Assembly: GCA_018400545.1 (NCBI GenBank)
Contig: JAGYLT010000113.1
Span: 1 to 7,262, forward strand
DNA length: 7,262 bases
Direction: 5' to 3'
DNA from: Bacteroidales bacterium
GTDB taxonomy: Bacteria; Bacteroidota; Bacteroidia; Bacteroidales; 4484-276
Of this stretch, positions 1-6,493 are shown piece after piece. Position 1 is the first letter of the stretch. Each line of letters begins with the position of its first letter. The position numbers and the translations under genes were made by a program. Under the pieces are notes generated by a model. That model worked only from the letters and a program-made list of their open reading frames with translations. It was not told the origin of the DNA and did not search any database.

Positions 1-16
1 CTTCATCCGCACATTA

Positions 17-52
17 CTCCGGTGAAGGTTATCTTTGCCGGAGTTTTTTTTT
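17..52 (+). terminator. Intrinsic terminator of an upstream + strand gene
   Basis: An 11-bp stem (17-27 pairing with 33-43, including two G-T pairs) closes a five-base loop and is followed by nine T residues at 44-52. This is a textbook rho-independent terminator on the + strand. It ends 15 bases before the ATG at 68, so it should end transcription of a gene lying left of the window. The downstream gene would then need its own promoter or depend on read-through. Confidence 0.9.
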
Positions 53-67
53 AATAAAATTTCAGCT

Positions 68-508
68 ATGACAGTGAAAGAAAAACAGCATTACGCGACC
101 GAAAATTTTGCAGGTAATCTCAACTGTGCTCAGTCTGTTTTATCTGCTTATTGCGAGGAATTAGGAATTCCTCCTGAAACAGCCGAAAAAATGGGCAGTG
201 CTTTTGGCGCCGGCATGGGCGAAGGCACAATCTGTGGAGCTGTTTCCGGAGCTTTGATGGTTTTGGGTTTGAAGTATGGGAAGTCAGATATTTCGCCCTC
301 CGAAAAAGAAAAAATGAAGGAGGTTTTTGAAAAATTCAAGCGAAGGTTTGAATCAATACACGGAACACTGACATGTAAACAGCTACTGAATTTGGATCTT
401 CGTGAAGAAGATGATTATCAAAAAGCTCACAATCTGCTGGTTTTTGAAAATTCCTGCCCGGCTTTTATAAAAACTGCAATAGCTTTAATTGAAGAAATAG
501 ATGATTGA
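68..508 (+). CDS. C_GCAxxG_C_C family putative redox protein
   Basis: A 146-residue soluble protein with no signal peptide. It matches the C_GCAxxG_C_C family, described as about 140 residues with four conserved cysteines and a CGAxxG motif. The candidate conserved cysteines are C20 (in NCAQSV), C56 (in ICGAVSGA, preceded by a Gly-rich FGAGMGEG stretch), C103 (in LTCKQLL) and C130 (in SCPAFI); C29 is an extra one. A cytoplasmic redox or metal-thiolate role is inferred from the family, and no substrate is established. The ATG at 68 was chosen because an in-frame TTG at 35 lies inside the terminator hairpin. No Shine-Dalgarno sequence is visible, only A/T-rich sequence, as is common in Bacteroidota. 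The gene converges with the hydrolase operon. Family members are often found near transporter genes, but none is visible here. Confidence 0.88.
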   Translation: MTVKEKQHYATENFAGNLNCAQSVLSAYCEELGIPPETAEKMGSAFGAGMGEGTICGAVSGALMVLGLKYGKSDISPSEKEKMKEVFEKFKRRFESIHGTLTCKQLLNLDLREEDDYQKAHNLLVFENSCPAFIKTAIALIEEIDD

Positions 509-513
509 TTGGC

Positions 514-549
514 GAAAAAAAACCCCCGTCGCGGGCGCGACGGAGGGTT
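514..549 (-). terminator. Intrinsic terminator of the minus-strand operon
   Basis: A GC-rich stem (521-532 with 537-549, A544 bulged, four-base loop GGGC at 533-536) is followed on the minus strand by a run of eight T residues (A run at 515-522 on the + strand, partly paired in the stem base). On the + strand no T run follows the hairpin, so it is oriented to terminate the hydrolase gene ending at 594. It lies just past the stop of the convergent + gene, which has no clear terminator of its own. Confidence 0.85.
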
Positions 550-593
550 CCAGCAAAAAAGATTTCCTTAAGAATGGAAAGGAAAGGAAAGCA

Positions 594-3500
594 TTATTCG
601 TTAACGTAAATTACAATTTCCGAAAATTCAGCATACCGCTCATATTTGGAAATCCTTACATATCTTGTTTTCTGGCCGATAAAATGGTTGCTCCATGTTT
701 TATATCTGCCACAATTATCCTGAGCCACTTCAGTCCAGTTGCCGGGTTCACCCACCGAAATCGCAAGCAGGCCCGTAGCGTTCATATCCCTTAAGTAAAG
801 CATTTCAACGTCATACTCTTTTCCCAGATCGATATAGGCATGTACCGGATAATCTGCACCTGAAGTTGTTGCCCATTTTGTAACAGGCTCTCCATAATTT
901 CCATAGTGCGGGTCGCCCGAAAGTTCCTGTTCATCAACCATTGTGGTAGGATCGCCATCGCCTGATTCGTTAACAACCATCGAGGGCGTCAGCGTAAGTT
1001 TAACGGCTTGATTATATTCAGGGAAAGTTTCTCCAGAATTTGCCATTACGAAAACAGGTTTTTCACTTACATTGATTGTAACCTTTTGGCCCGCAATATT
1101 CAAGGATTGTTGCATGCCGGCAATTCTTCCCTTTTCCAATTCCACCAACATTACATTGCCCTCGTCCGGCATTAATTGCAACTGGTAGTTTTCAACTGTT
1201 GTTTGACTGCTTGTTGGGCACCATACGGCATAAGCAGCCAGACTGCCGTCATCTGTCCGGAATCTGTAAATATTTACATTCGGATTACCTGATTCGATTT
1301 CCTGCGAAAAACGCATTCCTGTCAGCATATTGCGCATGGTGTAAATGTAATACCAGGAAGCTTTGGGTACCCAGCCTGTGGCTTTGCTGGATGTTAATCC
1401 GGAGTTGTCAAATTTTGTAGAACTGTTGGGGTCAACATCGCGCAGCATATACATGGCTGCTTTATCCACGCCGGCAGCAGCGAGTTCGAGGAATGAACGT
1501 ACGAGCCATTGTGCCTGTACCTCTTCCTGCGAAAAACTTCCAATAGCCGGAGCCCGTTGAACAGATTTCGGGTGCGTATCATAACCAAATTCAGTGATCC
1601 AGACCTCTTTCCCCGGCATGTACTTGTTGCGGTACTCCACAAATCCTTTCATCAGGCCTTTGAGATCGTCTTCTTCAGGGCTGATGCCAATCGTACCTGA
1701 GCTTTGATCGTCGCCATCATTACAGTAGTGATGCACATTAATAACATCAAATGGTACTTCTCCTTCACGGTGATAGTCAGCCCAAAGTTGCATAGCTTTT
1801 ACATAATTCAAATCGGGTTTTGCCAGCCCACCCATAACAAGTTTTGCATCCGGATCGGCATTTTTAACACCATAAGTAGTTCCAAGGGCACCTTTGTGTC
1901 CATCGTAATCGGCACTGGCCATTGCTGCGTACTCGTAAGGTGTAAAGAAAGCATCCCTGCCCTTCCACCATTTATCCTGTTCGTTCCAGCTTTCATAATA
2001 TTGAAGGCGGTTGGTGCCTGAAATGACATCCTGGTTGGGAGCAAGTTTCAAAAGTGACTGATCAATGGATACGTTGCCGTATCTTGCAGCATATTGGAAT
2101 AAATGATCTGCGTGTTCGCGATATGAAAACGGATCTTCAGGATTTTCGCCCGGAGATACGGGTTTATTGCTTTTAAGCCCAAAGTTGAAATCAGTGAGCC
2201 ACAATACATTGTCCTGAATACACGGAACTGTTATTCTTCCGCTTTCAGAAAGGTTTTTGTATAAATAGTCGAAATTCCAGCCCAGTGTGTTGAATTCATT
2301 CTGGTTGTTGGGGTAGCCCGGATAGGACTGGTTGGTGTTGCCTTCGCACCACATCCAGTTATGGTATTCGCGAACAAAGCCTGCGACGGCCATTCTTCCC
2401 GGAGGGTCATTTACAAAAGCGTTGATCCCGATGAGTTCATCCATCAACGCAAATTCCTGTTGCACGGGTTCGGGGTCTTGTTCTATGGGTTCAAGTCTTG
2501 AAGCATATACTACTATTTCGCCGATTTTTGAATTCCGCGAGTTGAGTTGCAATCTCAGGTATCTGCTTTCGGTGTTCAGGGTATGCCGGTTCCATTGATT
2601 GGTGTTTGTCAAAGAATCCACAAAGGCTTCCTGCCACTCGAAAGGCTTGCCTGTGAAAACTGTCAGGGTGTCGGCATCCTCCATGTCATATACAAACACC
2701 TCGGTAATATTGCAAAGCCCTTTCAGGTCGATGGTGGCAAAAACGGGATATTTCCATGTTGTAGTACCTGCATCCCACCAGGTGCTTGTTTGGCCGCCAT
2801 TGCCTGCAAGCGGGTCTCCGGCAGCAGCTTGTTCATCCACCAAAAGTGTGGCATTGCCCTGTACGTACTCATTGATCACCATATCAGGGGTTAGTGAAAT
2901 GCGGAAAGGCGCACCGCCAATCTCAAAGGTTGTTGTTACCATTGCCGGGTTGGATAGCCGGGAAGTGTTGAAATTTTCATCGATGGCAATGATGGAAAAA
3001 TAATAGTCTGAACCCGGGTTCAGGCCGGTTATGATGATTTCTTCCTGAGTGCCGGCCGGAGAAGGCATAGGTACGTCATGCCATTGCTGCGCCTGGTGGA
3101 AATTTTCAGGAGTGATTTCCATTGTGCTGATGCGTAAATCATACCTGTCGGCGGTTCCATGCAAAAAATCGCTACCAGGTGCCGTAAACTGCAACCTTAC
3201 CTCAAATGGCTGGTTTTCATCATAAACCGAAACCAGATCATTGATAGTTGCAGGAGGTATCGTATCGATGAAGCCGGCAGTATGGTCTTTGCCGTAAATT
3301 ACTACCTCAGCCACATTGGCACGCGGGGATGTTTTCTCGAACTTTATAAAACGTGTGAATTCATTTGCATCATGCTGATTCCAGTTGAGAAAACCACCCA
3401 GATTGTCAGAAGCAATCAGCTCCCAGCTATTATCATTTCCAAAATAAATATTGAAAGTGTCTTTATCGTAGGTGTCGCGCAGAAACAATTTTGTTACTTC

Positions 3501-4973
3501 ATAAGGTTTGCCAAGGTCAAGTACAGCGTGAAGAGGGTAGGGGATGGAAGATTGGAATCCGGTTTGCCAGTAAGTAAGAGGATTTCCGCCGGGGCTGTTG
3601 GCCGGGTCGCCGGCAATTTGCTGCTCATCCGCCAATGCACCTGCGTCGCCATAGCCTGAAAGGTTAGTTATCATGGTTGGGTTGATCTGCAATTTTTCTT
3701 CAACCAGCAAGGGTGCTTTGCTGTAGAGCACAACTTCTGAGAATTTAGCTTCTGAGGTAGTCATTGTAAACCGCACGTATCTTGCGTGTATGCTTACATC
3801 ATGCCGTTTCCATTTCATATAAGTATTACAGGGCTCGGTAAAAAGATATGTCCAGTTTCCCGGCTCTCCATATTCTACAATTAAATCGCCTACTGAATTG
3901 ACGTCGTAAATGAAGATATGATCGATGTAATGTGCATAGCCCAAATCGATGTATGCTGAAGCCGGATAATAGGATGAGCTGCTGCCCGGGCTCCATTTGT
4001 TGGTTACTTTGTTTCCTGCATTATTCAGCGGATCGCCGGCTAACTCCTGCTCGTCAACTATCAGAGTAGCATCATCAAGCCCTGATTCATTAACGATCAT
4101 CGCCGGGTCAAGCTGCGTTTTTTCGATGATTTCGTTAAAGTAGATGGTGGTTCGGGCCGATACTACATTCGACATAACTGTGGTGCCGTTTTCTCCCACT
4201 GCCTTTATGGCAAAATAATATTCGGTATTGGCCTCCAGGCCGGTCACTGAAACATTCCTTTGGTTTATCCCATCGGGAATTATTTGCAGCTGATAAAGCT
4301 GGCAGCTATCGAAATTTTGTTCGGTTACCGGTTGAGTATCATACCTCAACTCATAACCTGTAAATAGGCCTGTTGCATCATTGGGGAGAACATCGTTCCA
4401 CGTAAGTTCAACAGAAACCGGTGTGGGGTTGGCTATTTCGAGGTTCGTGATGGCAGGGGCAGCTGCCACCGGATTGTCAGCATATACAACAACTTCGCTG
4501 AACTTAGGACTGGCATGGGTTTTTACCAAACGCAGATATCTTGTTGTAATGTTTACTTCATGATGTTTCCACCGCTTGTATTTGTCGAGTGGTTCGGTGA
4601 AAAGATATTGCCAGTTTCCGGGAGTACCATATTCTACAATTAAATCCCCAACGGCGTTATAATCGAAAATGAAAACATGGCGCAAATCCAGTTCGTTGCC
4701 AAAATCGATGTAAGCACCCATTGGATATTCACCGCTGTAACTTGTTGACCATTTTGTTTCCGGGATATTCTCATCTCCGCCCAGCGGATCGCCTGCCAGG
4801 ACTTGCTCATCCACCATTAACGTTGCATCTCCATCACCCGATTCATTGACAATCATGTGGGGAAATAAATCAACTTTCGCTATCTGCCCGTGAAGAGTAG
4901 ATAGCGAAAGGAGAAATATCACGGTAAATAATATGTTAAAAGGAGGATTGTCGAAGTGTAGTTTTTTTTTCAT
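594..4973 (-). CDS. Secreted multimodular glycoside hydrolase with five discoidin-like modules and two FN3 domains
   Basis: A 1459-residue exported protein. Residues 1-30 form a Sec signal peptide (KKK, hydrophobic core, likely cleavage near LHG/Q); there is no lipobox cysteine. Domains in order: discoidin/F5-8C-like module 1 (about 35-166), FN3 (about 172-276), module 2 (about 287-418), module 3 (about 429-562), FN3 (about 572-682), module 4 (about 692-825), hydrolase domain (about 838-1220) with a following beta-sandwich (about 1221-1313), module 5 (about 1326-1458). The hydrolase looks like a clan GH-A (beta/alpha)8 barrel: ESWNEQDKWW places a candidate acid/base at E998, and VWITEFGYD places a candidate nucleophile at E1128, with INVHHY between them. 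I cannot assign a GH family; GH39- or GH5-like enzymes are the nearest impression. The discoidin-like modules probably bind glycans. No T9SS sorting domain is seen at the C-terminus, which ends within module 5. The ATG at 4971-4973 is followed by nine A residues. It is the second gene of an operon, 37 bp after its partner. Substrate unknown. Confidence 0.88.
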   Translation of the reverse strand: MKKKLHFDNPPFNILFTVIFLLSLSTLHGQIAKVDLFPHMIVNESGDGDATLMVDEQVLAGDPLGGDENIPETKWSTSYSGEYPMGAYIDFGNELDLRHVFIFDYNAVGDLIVEYGTPGNWQYLFTEPLDKYKRWKHHEVNITTRYLRLVKTHASPKFSEVVVYADNPVAAAPAITNLEIANPTPVSVELTWNDVLPNDATGLFTGYELRYDTQPVTEQNFDSCQLYQLQIIPDGINQRNVSVTGLEANTEYYFAIKAVGENGTTVMSNVVSARTTIYFNEIIEKTQLDPAMIVNESGLDDATLIVDEQELAGDPLNNAGNKVTNKWSPGSSSSYYPASAYIDLGYAHYIDHIFIYDVNSVGDLIVEYGEPGNWTYLFTEPCNTYMKWKRHDVSIHARYVRFTMTTSEAKFSEVVLYSKAPLLVEEKLQINPTMITNLSGYGDAGALADEQQIAGDPANSPGGNPLTYWQTGFQSSIPYPLHAVLDLGKPYEVTKLFLRDTYDKDTFNIYFGNDNSWELIASDNLGGFLNWNQHDANEFTRFIKFEKTSPRANVAEVVIYGKDHTAGFIDTIPPATINDLVSVYDENQPFEVRLQFTAPGSDFLHGTADRYDLRISTMEITPENFHQAQQWHDVPMPSPAGTQEEIIITGLNPGSDYYFSIIAIDENFNTSRLSNPAMVTTTFEIGGAPFRISLTPDMVINEYVQGNATLLVDEQAAAGDPLAGNGGQTSTWWDAGTTTWKYPVFATIDLKGLCNITEVFVYDMEDADTLTVFTGKPFEWQEAFVDSLTNTNQWNRHTLNTESRYLRLQLNSRNSKIGEIVVYASRLEPIEQDPEPVQQEFALMDELIGINAFVNDPPGRMAVAGFVREYHNWMWCEGNTNQSYPGYPNNQNEFNTLGWNFDYLYKNLSESGRITVPCIQDNVLWLTDFNFGLKSNKPVSPGENPEDPFSYREHADHLFQYAARYGNVSIDQSLLKLAPNQDVISGTNRLQYYESWNEQDKWWKGRDAFFTPYEYAAMASADYDGHKGALGTTYGVKNADPDAKLVMGGLAKPDLNYVKAMQLWADYHREGEVPFDVINVHHYCNDGDDQSSGTIGISPEEDDLKGLMKGFVEYRNKYMPGKEVWITEFGYDTHPKSVQRAPAIGSFSQEEVQAQWLVRSFLELAAAGVDKAAMYMLRDVDPNSSTKFDNSGLTSSKATGWVPKASWYYIYTMRNMLTGMRFSQEIESGNPNVNIYRFRTDDGSLAAYAVWCPTSSQTTVENYQLQLMPDEGNVMLVELEKGRIAGMQQSLNIAGQKVTINVSEKPVFVMANSGETFPEYNQAVKLTLTPSMVVNESGDGDPTTMVDEQELSGDPHYGNYGEPVTKWATTSGADYPVHAYIDLGKEYDVEMLYLRDMNATGLLAISVGEPGNWTEVAQDNCGRYKTWSNHFIGQKTRYVRISKYERYAEFSEIVIYVNE
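3720..4871 (-). repeat. Intragenic duplication: discoidin-like modules 1 and 2
   Basis: Modules 1 (4476-4871) and 2 (3720-4115) are alike at DNA level as well as in protein. The block 4591-4646 aligns without gaps to 3832-3887 (offset 759) with 47 of 56 bases identical by hand count, ending in 20 identical bases. It encodes the segment running from LIVEYG through GNWxYLFTEP. Modules 3 (3288-3689), 4 (2499-2900) and 5 (600-998) are recognisable mainly in protein. This suggests modules 1 and 2 arose from the most recent duplication, with FN3 domain 1 between them. Confidence 0.75.
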
Positions 4974-5010
4974 TTTGCTGTTGTTTTAATTGCTGTTTCC
5001 AATCAGTTAA

Positions 5011-5757
5011 TTAACGTACAATCAATTTTTCGGCCAATATTTTTTCCGATCCGCAAAGTTGTACTGTGTAGTATCCGGCAGGCATATTGCCAAGTTCAAC
5101 ATAATAGATGGTTCCTGTGTAAAATGAAACGTCAGCAACGAAAACTTCTTTTCCGTTCAGGTCGTAAATCTTCAGTGTATTATATCCTGTTGCAGGTATT
5201 TCAATATTAGTGAAGGAGGTAGCGGGTGAGGGATACATCTTGAAACCGTCGTTGCCGTTGCTGTTTTCATCGGTTTGAGCGGAGGCTGCAAGTTCGAAGT
5301 TTTTTATGCAGATTTCACCATCGAATTTTTTACCGGGATTGACATAAACAACCAGAAAAACATTCTCGTTAAGATTGATATCATTGATCATTTCCGAGAA
5401 ATCGAAAGAAATATTTTGATAGCCGTTCAATTCCTGAATCTGAGTTTCTAATACAGACATTTCGCTGCTCATAAAAGTTCCATCAGTTAAGTCAACGCGA
5501 AGCGTAACGTTTTCGTCGGATGAAATCTGAAATTTCACAACCGGATTGTTCATTACTTCTACATTATCTATGGCCAATGTGAATGACTCCCAGGGATTTT
5601 TATTCATTTCAACATGGATTTGGCCTGCGATTTCTTCAAACTGAAAATTGTTATTGCCGAAATAATTTTTGATACTGTTACCGGCAATAACCGAGCTGAT
5701 TGAAAATATTGCTGTGAGAAAAAATGCTGCTGCTGCTTTGTAGATTTTTGCTTCCAT
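5011..5757 (-). CDS. Small secreted jelly-roll-like protein with T9SS type A sorting domain
   Basis: A 248-residue protein. Residues 1-25 are a signal peptide (Ala-rich core, cleavage near VIA/G). Residues about 30-157 form one beta-rich domain (NPWESFTLAIDNVEV, NPVVKFQISSDENVTLRVDLTDG, YQNISFDFSEM, VFLVVYVNPGKKFDGEICIKNFEL). Its pattern resembles jelly-roll sandwiches, such as CBM11-like domains, often attached to Bacteroidota glycoside hydrolases. A polar linker (161-170) leads to a C-terminal domain at 171-248 (FKMYPSPATSFTNIEI, LKIYDLNGKEVF, MPAGYYTVQL, EKLIVR) that matches the T9SS type A sorting domain, which directs outer-membrane passage and usually surface attachment or release. No catalytic motif is visible. 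It is first in the operon, just upstream of the large hydrolase, so a binding or tethering role on the same glycan is inferred. The ATG follows an A-rich leader and gives a good signal peptide. Confidence 0.85.
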   Translation of the reverse strand: MEAKIYKAAAAFFLTAIFSISSVIAGNSIKNYFGNNNFQFEEIAGQIHVEMNKNPWESFTLAIDNVEVMNNPVVKFQISSDENVTLRVDLTDGTFMSSEMSVLETQIQELNGYQNISFDFSEMINDINLNENVFLVVYVNPGKKFDGEICIKNFELAASAQTDENSNGNDGFKMYPSPATSFTNIEIPATGYNTLKIYDLNGKEVFVADVSFYTGTIYYVELGNMPAGYYTVQLCGSEKILAEKLIVR

Positions 5758-5828
5758 AATTTTATCTTTTTTGCTTTATCTTTTTGCTGTTGTGTTCAGA
5801 ATTTGCTGGAATGTCTGAACTGATGAAG
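5758..5828 (-). promoter_or_regulatory. A-rich leader with tandem repeat
   Basis: The leader between the predicted promoter and the ATG at 5757 carries two tandem copies of GCAAAAA(A)GATAAA (5775-5787 and 5761-5774, with five and six A residues in the first run). It has no Shine-Dalgarno sequence. A-rich leaders like this are common translation signals in Bacteroidota. The 12-mer ACAACAGCAAAA at its upstream side (5782-5793) recurs directly in front of the hydrolase gene (4973-4984). Confidence 0.5.
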
Positions 5829-5860
5829 CAAAAGTAGAGGGGGGTGAAAGTCAATGTCAA
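5829..5860 (-). promoter_or_regulatory. Bacteroidota-type promoter of the hydrolase operon
   Basis: Read on the minus strand, TTGAC (5860-5856), a 19-base spacer, then TACTTTTG (5836-5829) followed by C fits the Bacteroidota housekeeping sigma consensus TTG/TTTG - about 19 bases - TAnnTTTG. Transcription should start near 5822-5824, giving a leader of about 65 bases. A second TTGAC at 5854-5850 is too close to the -7 element to serve as the -33 box. Confidence 0.7.
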
Positions 5861-6147
5861 GGATTAAATTCGTTTCCAAAAACAGGACGGTCAAAAACGA
5901 TGAACGGTTGAATAAAACTGAATTTATACTTCAGTTGTCAAAAGATGCTAAACGTTAATAAATCAATGAATTGGAGAGAGGGATAAGCGTTGATTGTGCA
6001 AATAAAAAACAGGGAAATTAGAGAGGGAATCTTTTTGCGGCTTATTAGTAATCTTAGTATCCTGAATCAGGAATACATGTATATTTATGGTTGATTAAAT
6101 AATGTAAAAATATTGTAAATCAAAGTATTACTAATATATTCCAAAAT
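5861..6147. other. AT-rich intergenic region with small palindromes, no gene seen
   Basis: No coding sequence is supported here. Visible structure: a 7-bp hairpin AACTGAA/TTCAGTT with a seven-base loop (5916-5936); a short direct repeat of AGAGAGGGA near 5975 and 6020; a perfect 10-bp inverted pair TATTAGTAAT (6043-6052) and ATTACTAATA (6127-6136); inside that pair, the palindromes CCTGAATCAGG (6061-6071) and ATACATGTAT (6073-6082). None is followed by a T run that would make it a terminator. Confidence 0.6.
6043..6136. repeat. Inverted-repeat cluster upstream of the Uma2 remnant
   Basis: Perfect 10-bp terminal inverted repeats (6043-6052 and 6127-6136) enclose two further palindromes. A bulged hairpin can form at 6057-6076, with GTATCCTG pairing to CAGG and ATAC. 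No target-site duplication is visible at the ends. It could be an operator region, a degenerate small mobile element, or chance in AT-rich DNA. Confidence 0.35.
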
Positions 6148-6402
6148 GTGGAAATTATAGATACCAATCACCGTGCCAAAATCTCCAGACAAGATGTAAA
6201 AGACAAATTTGAGCTTTATGCCCAACACGGCGTGCAGGAATGCTGGATTGTAAACTCCAATGATGAAAATATGCCGGTATTTGTGCCCGATGAACTATGG
6301 AGTTATCGGATAAAAGACGTCTATTCAAACGAGGAAATAGTTCCGGTAAACATTTTAAATGGTGAATTAGAAATTGATTTGCAGGAAGTATTTCGGGAAT
6401 AA
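6148..6402 (+). pseudogene. 5'-truncated Uma2-family (DUF820) nuclease-like gene
   Basis: The 84-residue product matches the C-terminal half of Uma2/DUF820 proteins, which have a PD-(D/E)xK nuclease-like fold and usually run to about 180-200 residues. The pattern VEIID...DVKDKFELYAQHGVQECWIVNSND corresponds to the family's VEV(L)SPS...KxxLYxxxGVxEYWIVDP. The glutamate (E2) and lysine (K20) of the presumed active site are present, but the N-terminal half with the first aspartate is missing. Homology begins right at a GTG (6148); the frame stays open upstream only to a stop at 6100-6102, and those residues do not look like Uma2. A stray ATG at 6146 is out of frame. Most likely a non-functional remnant; expression as a small protein cannot be excluded. 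Confidence 0.7.
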
Positions 6403-6493
6403 AATCTTCTCAAAAAATCCCATCCATAAACAAAGTACTTAAAAACAGGTTAATGCGTTTGAAAAAACTCATTAAACTGACTGATTTTCCAAC

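Noticed and set aside
35..67. Upstream in-frame TTG start for the C_GCAxxG_C_C gene
   Set aside because: It lies inside the terminator hairpin and adds residues (PEFFFNKISA) encoded by its T run; the ATG at 68 fits the family length.
501..794. Open frame on the + strand after the first gene
   Set aside because: It crosses the minus-strand terminator and runs antisense to the hydrolase gene; its product has no recognisable domain.
791..2044. Short minus-strand frames in other phases of the hydrolase gene
   Set aside because: They overlap the real reading frame and show no family signature; no sign of a frameshift was found in the main gene.
1704..3659. Several + strand open frames of 65-166 codons within the hydrolase gene
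   Set aside because: All are antisense to an intact 1459-codon frame with clear domains, so they are shadow frames.
5006..5015. Perfect palindrome GTTAATTAAC at the stop of the sorting-domain gene
   Set aside because: Short and AT-rich, with no T run or spacing that would make it a terminator; likely chance.
6043..6136. A miniature inverted-repeat transposable element
   Set aside because: The 10-bp inverted ends are perfect, but no target-site duplication is visible and the segment is very AT-rich; kept only as a low-confidence repeat.
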